Shown one piece after another: positions 1 to 7,808 of a DNA stretch of 64,000 bases; positions within the stretch are counted from its first letter, which is position 1; the number at the start of each line of letters is the position of its first letter. The translations under genes and the position numbers were made by a program. Source of the DNA: Dyella sedimenti (GTDB taxonomy: Bacteria > Pseudomonadota > Gammaproteobacteria > Xanthomonadales > Rhodanobacteraceae); contig NZ_JAKWJO010000001.1 in the NCBI RefSeq assembly GCF_022760995.1, positions 434,001-498,000 on the forward strand, given 5' to 3'. Under the pieces are notes generated by a model. That model made no database searches. It was not told the DNA's origin and worked only from the letters and a program-made list of their open reading frames with translations.

Positions 1-454
1 CCGGCGAGAGCCAGTCGTTGCCGTGGAAGTTGAAGTCGCGCGCTGCCTTTTCCTGCTCGGGCTTGGCGTTGGCGCTGCCGCTGACGCTGTAGGGCACGCT
101 GCCGGCGCTGCCCTTGGCCGCGGCGGCCTTGAGCGCGGCGGCCATCTCCGGCGTGGGCAGCAGGTCAATCCGGGTGACGTCGGCGGCGAAGGCGGGGATG
201 TCCAGGTCGAAGCGGCTGTGCAGCCGCACCGGGATCAGTTCGGCGATCTTCAGCTCGCCGTCGAGCGAATGGAAATCCATCTCGCCGTAGCTGTTGTTCT
301 GGATGCGCAGGGTGATGCGCCATTGCCCGTCCGCCTGCGTGGTCATCTCCTGGATGCTCACCGTGGGCGGGAACACGCTCTTCTTCGGCGGCCCGCAGGC
401 CACCAGGCCAGCCACCAGCACAGCGAGCGCTACCGAGCGAAGCAGTCGTCCCAT
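1..454 (-). CDS. putative lipoprotein, LEA type-2-like (C-terminus beyond the window edge)
   Basis: The start is an ATG at 454 preceded by a strong Shine-Dalgarno (GAGGTGATC). The first 20 residues form a lipoprotein signal peptide ending in the lipobox L-V-A-C (Cys20), so the mature protein is probably lipid-anchored. About 150 residues are visible and the gene runs off the left edge. The visible part has alternating beta-rich segments (around residues 30-95: VSIQEM, WRITLRIQNNS, MDFHSLDGELKI, IPVRL) that look like a LEA/WHy-type immunoglobulin-like fold. That is a pattern judgement from family knowledge. A palindrome resembling a PsrA-type operator lies 10 nt upstream of the start. The true function is unknown. 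Confidence 0.7.
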   Translation of the reverse strand, partial: MGRLLRSVALAVLVAGLVACGPPKKSVFPPTVSIQEMTTQADGQWRITLRIQNNSYGEMDFHSLDGELKIAELIPVRLHSRFDLDIPAFAADVTRIDLLPTPEMAAALKAAAAKGSAGSVPYSVSGSANAKPEQEKAARDFNFHGNDWLSP

Positions 455-463
455 GGGATCACC

Positions 464-479
464 TCAAACGATTGTTTGA
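464..479. promoter_or_regulatory. PsrA/TetR-like operator palindrome
   Basis: The sequence TCAAAC-GATT-GTTTGA is a perfect 6-bp inverted repeat with a 4-nt spacer. It matches the pattern described for Pseudomonas PsrA, (C/G)AAAC-N4-GTTT(G/C), a TetR-family sensor of long-chain acyl-CoA. It sits just upstream of the Shine-Dalgarno of the minus-strand lipoprotein gene, where a bound repressor would block transcription. The assignment to PsrA is inferred from the motif alone. Confidence 0.45.
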
Positions 480-612
480 ATCTTAGCAGGATGAGCTTGC
501 CGGCTGTCACCGGGGGCATCGATCCGGCTGATGGAGTCCCGGGCCGCCGGGAGGTTCCCATGGCGCAGCGCAACAGGCATCATCCCGTGTCCAGCCTCCA
601 TACGTGCCGCCC

Positions 613-1080
613 ATGACCCGTCGCATCGTCGCCCGCCGCTCGCCCATCCACGGCAATGGCGTTTTTGCCGCCGCCCCGATCAGGAAGGGCGAGGAAATCA
701 TCGAGTACAAGGGCACGCTGATGACCCATGCCGAGGCCGACGTGCTGTACGGCGACGGCGGCGAGACCGGGCACACCTTCCTGTTCACGCTCAACGACCA
801 CTACCTGATCGACGCCAACCGCAAGGGCAACACGGCGCGCTGGATCAACCACAGCTGCGAGCCGAACTGCCAGGCGCTGATCGAGGAGAGCGCCGACGGC
901 GACCCGCGCAAGGACCGCGTGCTGATCGAGGCCATCCGCAACATCAAGCCGGGCGAGGAGCTGACCTACGACTACGGCATCACCCTGGACGTGCCGCACA
1001 CCGCGCGCCTGAAGAAGCTGTGGGCTTGCCGCTGCGGCTCGAAGAAGTGCACGGGCACGCTGCTGAAGGCCAAGCGCTGA
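613..1080 (+). CDS. SET domain-containing protein (putative protein lysine methyltransferase)
   Basis: This 155-residue protein is essentially a single SET domain. It shows the N-terminal R-x-S-x-x-H-G-N-G-V-F strand, the knot motif N-H-S-C-x-P-N-C that binds S-adenosylmethionine and shapes the active site, the E-E-L-T-Y-D-Y motif with the catalytic tyrosine, and a post-SET cysteine cluster (C-R-C-G-x-x-x-C-x-G) expected to bind zinc. Family knowledge: SET proteins transfer methyl groups to lysines. The bacterial targets are mostly unknown. ATG 613 is preferred because the family homology begins at the next residues; a GTG at 604 would add three residues. The REP-like hairpin at 1096-1118 follows the stop. 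Confidence 0.88.
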   Translation: MTRRIVARRSPIHGNGVFAAAPIRKGEEIIEYKGTLMTHAEADVLYGDGGETGHTFLFTLNDHYLIDANRKGNTARWINHSCEPNCQALIEESADGDPRKDRVLIEAIRNIKPGEELTYDYGITLDVPHTARLKKLWACRCGSKKCTGTLLKAKR

Positions 1081-1095
1081 GGCAGCCCTGTGTGT

Positions 1096-1133
1096 GGGAG
1101 CGCACCCTGTGCGCTCCCGCAAGTCAATTTTTT
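1096..1133 (+). terminator. REP-derived rho-independent terminator after the SET gene
   Basis: A perfect 10-bp stem (GGGAGCGCAC / GTGCGCTCCC, loop CCT) is followed within about 10 nt by a run of six T. The stem sequence is the same as the core of the REP family seen elsewhere in the window. It lies between the convergent SET gene and the GreA/GreB-like gene, whose stop codon it touches. Confidence 0.6.
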
Positions 1134-1641
1134 AGCGTGACGGGGCGTCGGGATAGTCGATGGCGACCACTTCCACCGCAAGGTCGCCGGCCGGGCGCCG
1201 CCATACCACCTCGTCGCCCACGCGCGCGCCGAGCAGGGCCCTGGCCAGCGGCGAGACGTAGCTGACCAGGCCGTGCTCCACGTCGGCCTCGTCCTCGCCC
1301 ACGATGCGGTAGCGCGCCTCGCCCTCGTCGCTGTCCACCGTCACCCGCGCGCCGAAGGCCACGCGATCGCGCGGCTGTTGCGACAGGTCCACCTCGATGG
1401 CGCTGCCCACGCGTGCGTTGAGCCAGCGCAGCTCGCGTTCCACCGCGGCCAGTTCGCTCTGCTGCGGCAGCGTGTCGGCGGCCGTGCGCAGGGCATCGCG
1501 GCGCTCGCGCACGGCGACCAGCCGCGCGCGCAGCTGGACCAGCCCGTTCGGCGTGACGTAGTTGGGATGCTCGCTCAGCGGGATGTCCGGCTGGCGCTCG
1601 CCAACCGACTCGTCCGCATCCTTGACGAAGGCGCGGCTCAT
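1132..1641 (-). CDS. GreA/GreB-family transcription elongation factor-like protein
   Basis: This 169-residue protein has a helical N-terminal region (about residues 35-85) and a C-terminal FKBP-like Gre domain (about 95-165) with recognisable GreB features (V-x-F-G-A-R-V-T-V, Y-R-I-V-G-E-D-E, Y-V-S-P-L-A-R-A-L-L-G, G-D-E-V). The start ATG 1641 follows GGAGG at good spacing. Gre factors insert a coiled-coil into the RNA polymerase secondary channel and use acidic tip residues to stimulate transcript cleavage. Here the usual G-D-x-x-E-N-A-x-Y tip is absent and the coiled-coil looks shorter. It may therefore modulate polymerase without cleavage activity, as Gfh or Rnk proteins do. That role is an inference. 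Confidence 0.8.
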   Translation of the reverse strand: MSRAFVKDADESVGERQPDIPLSEHPNYVTPNGLVQLRARLVAVRERRDALRTAADTLPQQSELAAVERELRWLNARVGSAIEVDLSQQPRDRVAFGARVTVDSDEGEARYRIVGEDEADVEHGLVSYVSPLARALLGARVGDEVVWRRPAGDLAVEVVAIDYPDAPSR

Positions 1642-1764
1642 GTCATTCCTCCAGCACCGGCCGGTGCCGATGCGCGTGACAGGTAGGAGATGGCGCCGCC
1701 ACGCCGTGCATCAAGCGCCAGGCGGGCGCTTGCGGCGGGATGCGGCGCGTCGTGCGGCGAAGCT

Positions 1765-3804
1765 TCAGTCTTCCTCGGCGTGCGGTTTCCAGGCCTCGGT
1801 CAGCTGTTTCTGCACCGGCGCCGGCACCGGTTCGTAATGGCTCAGGTCGAGGCTGTAGCGGCCGCGTCCGCCGGTCATGGCCTTCAGCTCGGTGGGATAG
1901 TCGGTCAGCTCGGCCAGCGGCGCCTGCGCTTTTATCACCAGTTCGCCGCCACGCAGGGTATCGGTGCCCAGGATGCGCGCGCGCTTGCCGGCCAGGCCGC
2001 CGGTGACGTCGCCCACGCTGGTCTCGGGGATGGCGACCTCCACGTCCACGATCGGTTCCAGCACGATCGGGCGCGCCTTGCCCACGGCGTCGAGGAAGGC
2101 CTTGCGGCCGGCGCTGATGAAGGCCACCTCCTTGGAATCGACCGGGTGGTACTTGCCGTCGTATACGGTGACGCGCAGGTCCTGGATCGGATAGCCCGCG
2201 ATGGCGCCGGTCTCCATCGCCTGGCGTATGCCTTTCTCGATGGCGGGCAGGAACTGTCCCGGGATCACCCCGCCTTTCACGGCATCGACGAACTCGAAGC
2301 CGGCGCCGCGGTCCAGCGGCTCCACGCGCAGGAACACCTCGCCGAACTGGCCGGCGCCGCCGGTCTGTTTCTTGTGCCGGTGGTGGCCTTCGGCGTGGCC
2401 GGCGATGGTCTCGCGGTAGGCGATGCGCGGCGGATGCGTCTGGACCTCCACGCCGTAGCGCTCCTTCATGCGCTCCAGCATCACCTTCAGGTGCAGGTCC
2501 GAGAGTCCGCGCACCACGGTCTCGTTCAATTCCTTGTGGTGCTCCACGCGAAAGCAGGGGTCTTCCTCGGCCAGCCGCGCGAGCGCCTGCGACAGCTTCT
2601 GCTCCTGGCCCTTGTGCTTCGGTTCCAGCGCCAGGCCGAACATCGGCTGCGGCAGGGCCATGGGTGCGAGATGGATGCGGTCCTCGTCGTGCGAGTCGTG
2701 CAGCACGGCGTCGAAGTGGATGTCCTCGACCTTGGCCACGGCGGCGATGTCGCCGGCGATGGCCTGCTCGATCTCGTCATGGTGCCTGCCGCGCAGGCGG
2801 AACAGATGGCCCACCTTGAACGGCTTCTTGCTGTCGTCGACGAAGAGCTGGGTGTCGCGGCGGATGGTGCCCTGCCACACGCGGAATACGCTGAGCTTGC
2901 CGACGAAGGGATCGTTGACGATCTTGAACACGTCGGCGATCGCATGCTGGCGCGGATCGGCATTGACCGTGATGCGCTCGTCCTCGCCGTTGAGGAAGGG
3001 CGGCGGATTGCCTTCGCCGGGATGCGGCAGCAGGCGATCGGCCAGTTCCAGGAATGCGGGGATGCCGACGCCGGTGCGCGCGGAGACGAAGCAGATCGGC
3101 ACCAAGTGGCCCTCGCGCAGGCATTGCTCGAAGGCGTCATGCAGTTCCTGCGGGCTGAGGTCGTCCTCGCCGGCGTCGAGGTAGTGGCCCATCACCGATT
3201 CGTTGATTTCCACCACCTGGTCGAGGATGCGCTGGTGCGCCTCGGCCAGCGAGGAGAAGTCGGTGGCGCCCTCGCCGTGGAAGAAGCAGTCCAGCACCTG
3301 CTGGCCGCCCTGCGCGGGCAGGTTCACCGGCAGGCACTGCGGGCCGAATTCCTCGCGCAGCGCCTCGACCAGTGCGGCGAGGCGGCCCGGGTCGGCGTCG
3401 ATTTTGTTGACCACCAGCACGCGCGCCAGGCCGCGTTCGGCGGCGCGCTGCATCATGCGACGCGTGCCGTACTCGATGCCGTTGGAGGCGTTGACCACCA
3501 CCGCCACCGTCTCCACCGCCGCGAAGGCGGACAGCGTGGGGCCGCGGAAATCCGCATAGCCGGGAGTATCGATGAGGTTGATGCGCGTATCGCGGAAGGG
3601 GACGCAGGCGACAGCGGTATCGATGGAATGGCCGCGCGCCTTCTCCTGCTCGTCGGTGTCCGACAGCGTGGTGCCGCGCTCCACCGAGCCCATGGCCTGG
3701 ATGACGCCGCCGGCATGCAGCAGGGCCTCGAACAGCGTGGTCTTGCCGGCACCGGCGTGCCCGGCGAGCGCGATGTTCCTGATGGTTTCCGTGGCGTGCG
3801 ACAC
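1765..3804 (-). CDS. elongation factor G-like translational GTPase
   Basis: This 679-residue protein has EF-G domain order: a GTPase domain at about 1-270 (P-loop G-H-A-G-A-G-K-T-T, switch II D-T-P-G-Y, N-K-I-D for guanine recognition), an EF-Tu-like domain II, then domains III, IV and V. It differs from housekeeping EF-G, which has G-H-I-D-A-G-K-T-T and D-T-P-G-H, and it is slightly shorter. It belongs to the EF-G-like/EF-G II group. The Tyr in place of the switch II His that promotes GTP hydrolysis is notable. The gene starts with GTG at 3804 behind GGGAGGG. No ribosomal-protein genes are nearby, so this is not the str-operon fusA. Its precise role (translocation, recycling or stress) is unknown. 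Confidence 0.85.
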   Translation of the reverse strand: MSHATETIRNIALAGHAGAGKTTLFEALLHAGGVIQAMGSVERGTTLSDTDEQEKARGHSIDTAVACVPFRDTRINLIDTPGYADFRGPTLSAFAAVETVAVVVNASNGIEYGTRRMMQRAAERGLARVLVVNKIDADPGRLAALVEALREEFGPQCLPVNLPAQGGQQVLDCFFHGEGATDFSSLAEAHQRILDQVVEINESVMGHYLDAGEDDLSPQELHDAFEQCLREGHLVPICFVSARTGVGIPAFLELADRLLPHPGEGNPPPFLNGEDERITVNADPRQHAIADVFKIVNDPFVGKLSVFRVWQGTIRRDTQLFVDDSKKPFKVGHLFRLRGRHHDEIEQAIAGDIAAVAKVEDIHFDAVLHDSHDEDRIHLAPMALPQPMFGLALEPKHKGQEQKLSQALARLAEEDPCFRVEHHKELNETVVRGLSDLHLKVMLERMKERYGVEVQTHPPRIAYRETIAGHAEGHHRHKKQTGGAGQFGEVFLRVEPLDRGAGFEFVDAVKGGVIPGQFLPAIEKGIRQAMETGAIAGYPIQDLRVTVYDGKYHPVDSKEVAFISAGRKAFLDAVGKARPIVLEPIVDVEVAIPETSVGDVTGGLAGKRARILGTDTLRGGELVIKAQAPLAELTDYPTELKAMTGGRGRYSLDLSHYEPVPAPVQKQLTEAWKPHAEED

Positions 3805-4034
3805 GAGGCGACCCTCCCATGCTGGGCGCGGGATCGTGCCGACGATGACCTGCGGCGCCGCACGAGGCCGCGCAAGCGGCTGACGATGGCGGAGCCGTCA
3901 TGGTCGTCCAGGCGTGCGGGACGCGGGGGCGGTCATGGCGGATGCGGCCGGGGCGACCGCTTTCCTAGGGTTTCCCTATTGGCCGGCAGGGTCAAGTCGC
4001 ACTGCGGTGAAAGGGAACCCAGGGAGCATCCCGC

Positions 4035-5120
4035 TTGTCAGCAGAAGTCTCCACTCCACGCACGCGAGGTAGGACGCCTTTCGTGCGGCCATTCCCCGGC
4101 AGCAAGAAGGGAATCCCCATCGAGCACACCGAGCAGGTCGAACACCATCGCTGGACACCACCCGGGCCACAGTCACGCGGACTGGCGCCCCTGGATGGAC
4201 CCACGCGCGCGCTGCTGCATCAGCTGCGCTGGCGCAAGGCCCCGCCGCAACGCGGGCGCCGCTGGCTGGCGCTGGGCATCGTGCTGGCGTTGCACGTCCT
4301 GTTCGCCTGGCTGACCTGGTACGAGATGCAAGGGCGCAGGGGCGAGCCCTTCGCCGGACACGCCCGCAACGGCGCCTTGCTGGTGCGCTTGATTCCCGCG
4401 ACGCCCACGTCGCCGGCGGGTGCGCCGCCGCCGGAAGTGGTGCTGCCGGCCGCGCCGAAGGTCACGCCGCCGCGTCCACAGGCCGCACCCAAGCCGCCTC
4501 CGGTGCGGGAGCCGCCGGCCAAGGACGCGATGACCGTCAGCCTGCCGGCAACGGCCGCCACGGCCGCGCCGGCGCCGGCCTCGTCGGTACGGCTCTACAG
4601 CGACACAGGCCAGCCCCTGCTGCCTGCCGCAAGCAGCGCGCCCGCGCCGGCGACGCCCGGCTATGTGCAGCGTGGCCCGCAGGGCGACGGCAAGCTGATG
4701 CAGCACAGTAGCCCGGTCACCTACCAGCCCACGCGCTTCGACAAGGACTGGAAGGAGGGCGGCGGCAGCGCCATCGACGACGCGCTCAAGCGCGCGGTGG
4801 ACAAGACCACGGTGCAGCACACCTTCCATCTCGCGCCGGGCGTGCGCATCCACTGCGGCATCTCGCTGGCGGCGCTGGCCGGCGGCTGCGGTGGCGATCC
4901 GCCGCCGCAGCCAACGAGCAAGAGCCGCGATATGCGCCTGAACATGGCGCCGGCCAGCACGTTGGCGCCGGGCACGCCGGCACCCAAGCCGCCCAGCGAG
5001 GACGAATGCATCGCCATCTATCGCGCCGACAAGCCACTGCCGCAGGGCTGCCCGGTCGACACCCCCACGCGCGCGGTGGACCAGGAGATGCGCGAGCGGG
5101 CGGCCCATGGCGGCGGCTGA
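4035..5120 (+). CDS. TonB/TolA-like single-span protein with unrecognised C-terminal domain (paralogue 1)
   Basis: This predicted 361-residue protein has a basic N-terminus, one membrane segment at about residues 79-95 (A-L-G-I-V-L-A-L-H-V-L-F-A-W-L), a Pro/Ala-rich periplasmic linker, and a C-terminal block. The L-H-V-x-F-A pattern in the membrane segment resembles TolA/TonB anchors, whose histidine contacts the proton-motive-force partners. The C-terminal block (about residues 210-295) shares P-T-R-F-x-K-D-W, S-x-I-D-x-A-L, A-V-x-K-T-T and H-T-F with the next gene, but I recognise no TonB or TolA C-terminal domain. The start is a TTG behind AGGGAG; no ATG exists before the membrane span, so the N-terminal 70 residues are uncertain. 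Function is unknown. Confidence 0.65.
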   Translation: MSAEVSTPRTRGRTPFVRPFPGSKKGIPIEHTEQVEHHRWTPPGPQSRGLAPLDGPTRALLHQLRWRKAPPQRGRRWLALGIVLALHVLFAWLTWYEMQGRRGEPFAGHARNGALLVRLIPATPTSPAGAPPPEVVLPAAPKVTPPRPQAAPKPPPVREPPAKDAMTVSLPATAATAAPAPASSVRLYSDTGQPLLPAASSAPAPATPGYVQRGPQGDGKLMQHSSPVTYQPTRFDKDWKEGGGSAIDDALKRAVDKTTVQHTFHLAPGVRIHCGISLAALAGGCGGDPPPQPTSKSRDMRLNMAPASTLAPGTPAPKPPSEDECIAIYRADKPLPQGCPVDTPTRAVDQEMRERAAHGGG

Positions 5121-5174
5121 GATCCAGCCTGCGCAGTGAGGCGCAGGACTACTCAAGACATCAGCCACGCCCGC

Positions 5175-5189
5175 TACACTTTGCCCATG
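5175..5189 (+). promoter_or_regulatory. candidate leaderless promoter of the second TonB/TolA-like gene
   Basis: A TACACT -10-like hexamer lies exactly 6 nt before ATG 5187, with no Shine-Dalgarno in between. Initiation 7 nt after the -10 box would start the RNA at the A of the start codon. The -35 region (TCAAGACA around 5153-5160) is only a weak match. Confidence 0.45.
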
Positions 5190-7106
5190 GACAAGGGATC
5201 CGCGGGCCGGCTGACAGTGACGCTTCCATCGCCAAGGTCGGCGGCGGAGAGCGCGTCCGTGTACCGTCGCCGCCGCACCGAGCGGCCGCGCGAGCGCTGG
5301 CTGCGCATCCTGGGCCTGGCCGGCGCGCTGTTCGTGCACCTGGTTTTTCTGTTCGGCGCCGTCCTCGGGCCCGCCTACGAGATGGAGGAGCACGACGAAT
5401 CGGGCCCGCCGCTGGTGGTGCGCCTGATCGAGCCGAAGAAGGAAGAGCCGCCACCGCCGCCGCCCGTGCGCGGTACGCCGCCGAAACAGGTGGGGCCGGT
5501 GCATCGCGGCAACGCGGCGAACGCGCCACGCACGGCACGCCAGAGCGCATCCTCCGTGCGGGCCAGCAGTGAGATGACGCCCATCCCGGTGCCCGCGCTG
5601 CAGACGCCGGTGATCGCCGAGGCGCCGAAGGCCAGCGCGCCCAGGCCGACCATCACCGCCGCGCCGCTGCCGCCGGTGACGCTCCCCAAGCCGGCCCCGG
5701 CCGAGCAGTTGCAACCGGTGCCCACCGCGCCGGTGCCGCCGCAGGTGGCGCTGGAAACGCCGCCGGTCGCGCCACCGGTGCCGCCGAAGTTCCAGCCCGA
5801 GCCCGTGCGCAAGCCGCAGGTCGAGGGCACCCAGCCGATGCCGCCGCCGGCCTCGCTGGCGATTCCCGAGCTGCCGTCGTCATCGGCGCCGGTGCCGACA
5901 CCGCCCACTATCGCGATGGAGAAGCCCGCGCCGGTCGATACGCGTCCCAGCGTGGCCCCGGTGGCGCGCCCCGAAGTATCGGCCGCGCCGCCCCAACCGG
6001 CGCTGCAGGCGGTGCCGATGCCGGCGCAACCCGCGCCCACGGTGAACCTGCAGCCGCAGCCGGACACGGTGACGGCGGTGGTGCCGCGCGAGCAGCCCAA
6101 GGTGGAGACGCCGGCGATCCGCGTGGAGGAACCCGCGCTGGAGGCCGTGCCCTTGCCTCCCAACCCCCAGCCCAGCCTGGAGAGCCCCGAGGCGCCGCGG
6201 ATGGAGACCATGGCGCCCGCCGCGGTCACCGTGGACAACAGGCCGGTGATCGAGCGCCCGCAGATCAGCGCCGAGCCGCCATCGACGCCCACGCCCAACC
6301 TGCCCCAGGCAGCCTCGACGCCTGCCAGCACGGCGCAGGTATCCAGCGCCGCCAGCACACCGGCGGCCGCCAGCAGCAACCCGGCCAGCGCGGGCGCGGC
6401 CGAGCAAGGCGCGAGCAGCGCGCCGAACGCCACCCCGAACGGCAGCGAGACCGGCACGCCGGGGCAGCCCAACGGCGTCAGCCAGTCGCCCACGGTCGCC
6501 GGCAAGGCTGGCGGCCTCAACCTCAACCTGCCGCCGGGGCAGGGCAGCGGCCAGGGTTCGCCGGGGCAAGGCCAGTCACCGCAGGGCGCCAGCGGCACCT
6601 ACGTGCAGTTGCGGCCGCATGGCGACACCGAGATCATGTCGCATGGCACGCCGAACATCGGCTACAAGCCCACGCGCTTCGAGAAGGACTGGACGCCCGA
6701 GGGCGAAAGCTCGATCGACACCGCGCTGCGCCACGCGGTGGAGAAGACCACCTTGCGGCATACCTTCAACCTGCCGCGCGGAGTGCGCGTGGAGTGCGTG
6801 GTGATGCCGCTGTTCCCGATGGCCCTGCTCGGCTGCGGCGACGGCAATCCGCCGCCCAAGCCGGTGGAGGACACGGCCTACCAGCAGATGAGGCTGGCGC
6901 CCAGCCAATCGCTGGCGCCGCCGCCGGCGGCCAGCACGGCGCCGCCGGCCGCCACCGTCAAACTCGACAACAGCGCGCAGTGCGCGGCCGCGCGCGTGGC
7001 AGGCGGGCCGCTGCCGCCGGGGTGCCAGGCGGACCCCGGCGTGGTACCGGTCGCGCCGGCACACGGCAACAGCAGCTGGGTGCCGGCCAGCGACCAGTTC
7101 CACTAG
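5187..7106 (+). CDS. TonB/TolA-like proline-rich single-span protein with unrecognised C-terminal domain (paralogue 2)
   Basis: This 639-residue protein has a cytoplasmic basic stretch, one membrane segment at about residues 39-60 (L-G-L-A-G-A-L-F-V-H-L-V-F-L-F), then E-P-K-K-E-E-P-P-P-P-P-P and roughly 380 residues of Pro/Ala/Val-rich linker typical of TonB-like periplasm-spanning proteins. The C-terminal block (about 470-570) is clearly paralogous to that of the preceding gene and contains paired cysteines (V-E-C-V-V and L-L-G-C-G-D-G). The linker is far longer than in the first paralogue. ATG 5187 is chosen over the upstream GTG 5136 because of the -10-like box directly before it. No exbB/exbD or tolQ/tolR gene is in the window. 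Function is unknown; an energy-transducing or envelope-spanning scaffold role is inferred. Confidence 0.7.
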   Translation: MDKGSAGRLTVTLPSPRSAAESASVYRRRRTERPRERWLRILGLAGALFVHLVFLFGAVLGPAYEMEEHDESGPPLVVRLIEPKKEEPPPPPPVRGTPPKQVGPVHRGNAANAPRTARQSASSVRASSEMTPIPVPALQTPVIAEAPKASAPRPTITAAPLPPVTLPKPAPAEQLQPVPTAPVPPQVALETPPVAPPVPPKFQPEPVRKPQVEGTQPMPPPASLAIPELPSSSAPVPTPPTIAMEKPAPVDTRPSVAPVARPEVSAAPPQPALQAVPMPAQPAPTVNLQPQPDTVTAVVPREQPKVETPAIRVEEPALEAVPLPPNPQPSLESPEAPRMETMAPAAVTVDNRPVIERPQISAEPPSTPTPNLPQAASTPASTAQVSSAASTPAAASSNPASAGAAEQGASSAPNATPNGSETGTPGQPNGVSQSPTVAGKAGGLNLNLPPGQGSGQGSPGQGQSPQGASGTYVQLRPHGDTEIMSHGTPNIGYKPTRFEKDWTPEGESSIDTALRHAVEKTTLRHTFNLPRGVRVECVVMPLFPMALLGCGDGNPPPKPVEDTAYQQMRLAPSQSLAPPPAASTAPPAATVKLDNSAQCAAARVAGGPLPPGCQADPGVVPVAPAHGNSSWVPASDQFH

Positions 7107-7122
7107 CCGCCGGGCGCTGCGC

Positions 7123-7704
7123 TCAGCGCAGGATGCCGTCGGACTTGAGCTTGGGAATCAGCGTCTGCGCCAGTTGGATGGTGGCCTTGGGAATGTTGCT
7201 GGTGCCGACCGCCTGGGTGGTCACCGACCAGACCAGCTTCTCCGAGGCCGGGTCCCACACGCTGGTCTCCAACGTCACCACGTCGTACTGCGTGACGTCG
7301 GGCGTCGTGGCCCAGGCACCGCCGTACCAGCCCCAGAAGGGGCCGTAGGCGGGAGCGCCCGGGCTGACGTTGACCTTCTGCTCCACCCGCTGCACGCGGG
7401 TGACCAGCACCACCTGCGCATGGCTGTGCCTGACCAGTTCCTGCAGGCCCGGCTTGCCATCGGGACCCGAGGGGATCTGGGTATAGGCGGGCGTGGCCTG
7501 CACGCCGGCGGCCTGCAACTGCTGGGAGAAGGTGTCCTCGAAGATGTGCCGCATGGTCTCGCTGCGGGAGATACCCACCACCATCACGCTGGAAGCCGGC
7601 GGCCCCGGCCAGGACGGATTGCGCCATTCGTTGGTGATGCTGACGGTCGAGCATGCGCCGAGCACCAGGCTGGCGACGACGGACAACAAGCGCAGCGACT
7701 TCAT
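7123..7704 (-). CDS. putative lipoprotein of unknown function
   Basis: This is a 193-residue protein. ATG 7704 follows AGGAGTT. A lipoprotein signal ends at L-G-A-C (Cys18), followed by S-T-V-S-I-T-N-E-W. The mature part has an alpha/beta pattern with V-M-V-V-G-I-S-R near the N-terminus, a Gly/Trp/Tyr-rich loop (Y-G-P-F-W-G-W-Y-G-G) and W-S-V-T-T-Q near the end. This resembles envelope lipoproteins that scavenge or assemble partners, but I cannot name a family. It ends 16 nt from the convergent TonB/TolA-like gene; a 6-bp hairpin (7114-7129) spans its stop codon. Confidence 0.7.
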   Translation of the reverse strand: MKSLRLLSVVASLVLGACSTVSITNEWRNPSWPGPPASSVMVVGISRSETMRHIFEDTFSQQLQAAGVQATPAYTQIPSGPDGKPGLQELVRHSHAQVVLVTRVQRVEQKVNVSPGAPAYGPFWGWYGGAWATTPDVTQYDVVTLETSVWDPASEKLVWSVTTQAVGTSNIPKATIQLAQTLIPKLKSDGILR

Positions 7705-7808
7705 GGCAGGAACTCCTGGATGGGGCCGCCCCCTTTGGCGGCAGCACATTGTGGGGCGCCCCCCGTGGAGGCGGTGCGATGAGCGCCGATGGGGGCTCGC
7801 CCACGGCT

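Noticed and set aside
1765..3804. Calling the EF-G-like gene the housekeeping fusA.
   Set aside because: P-loop and switch II residues differ and there are no rpsL, rpsG or tuf genes adjacent.
1690..4314. A long plus-strand open frame (874 codons) opposite the EF-G-like gene.
   Set aside because: It is antisense to a clear GTPase with conserved motifs; its composition (Ala/Arg/His/Gly-rich) is the usual shadow in high-GC DNA.
4035..7106. Calling the tandem proteins genuine TonB.
   Set aside because: The C-terminal blocks do not match the TonB end domain and no ExbB/ExbD genes are adjacent.
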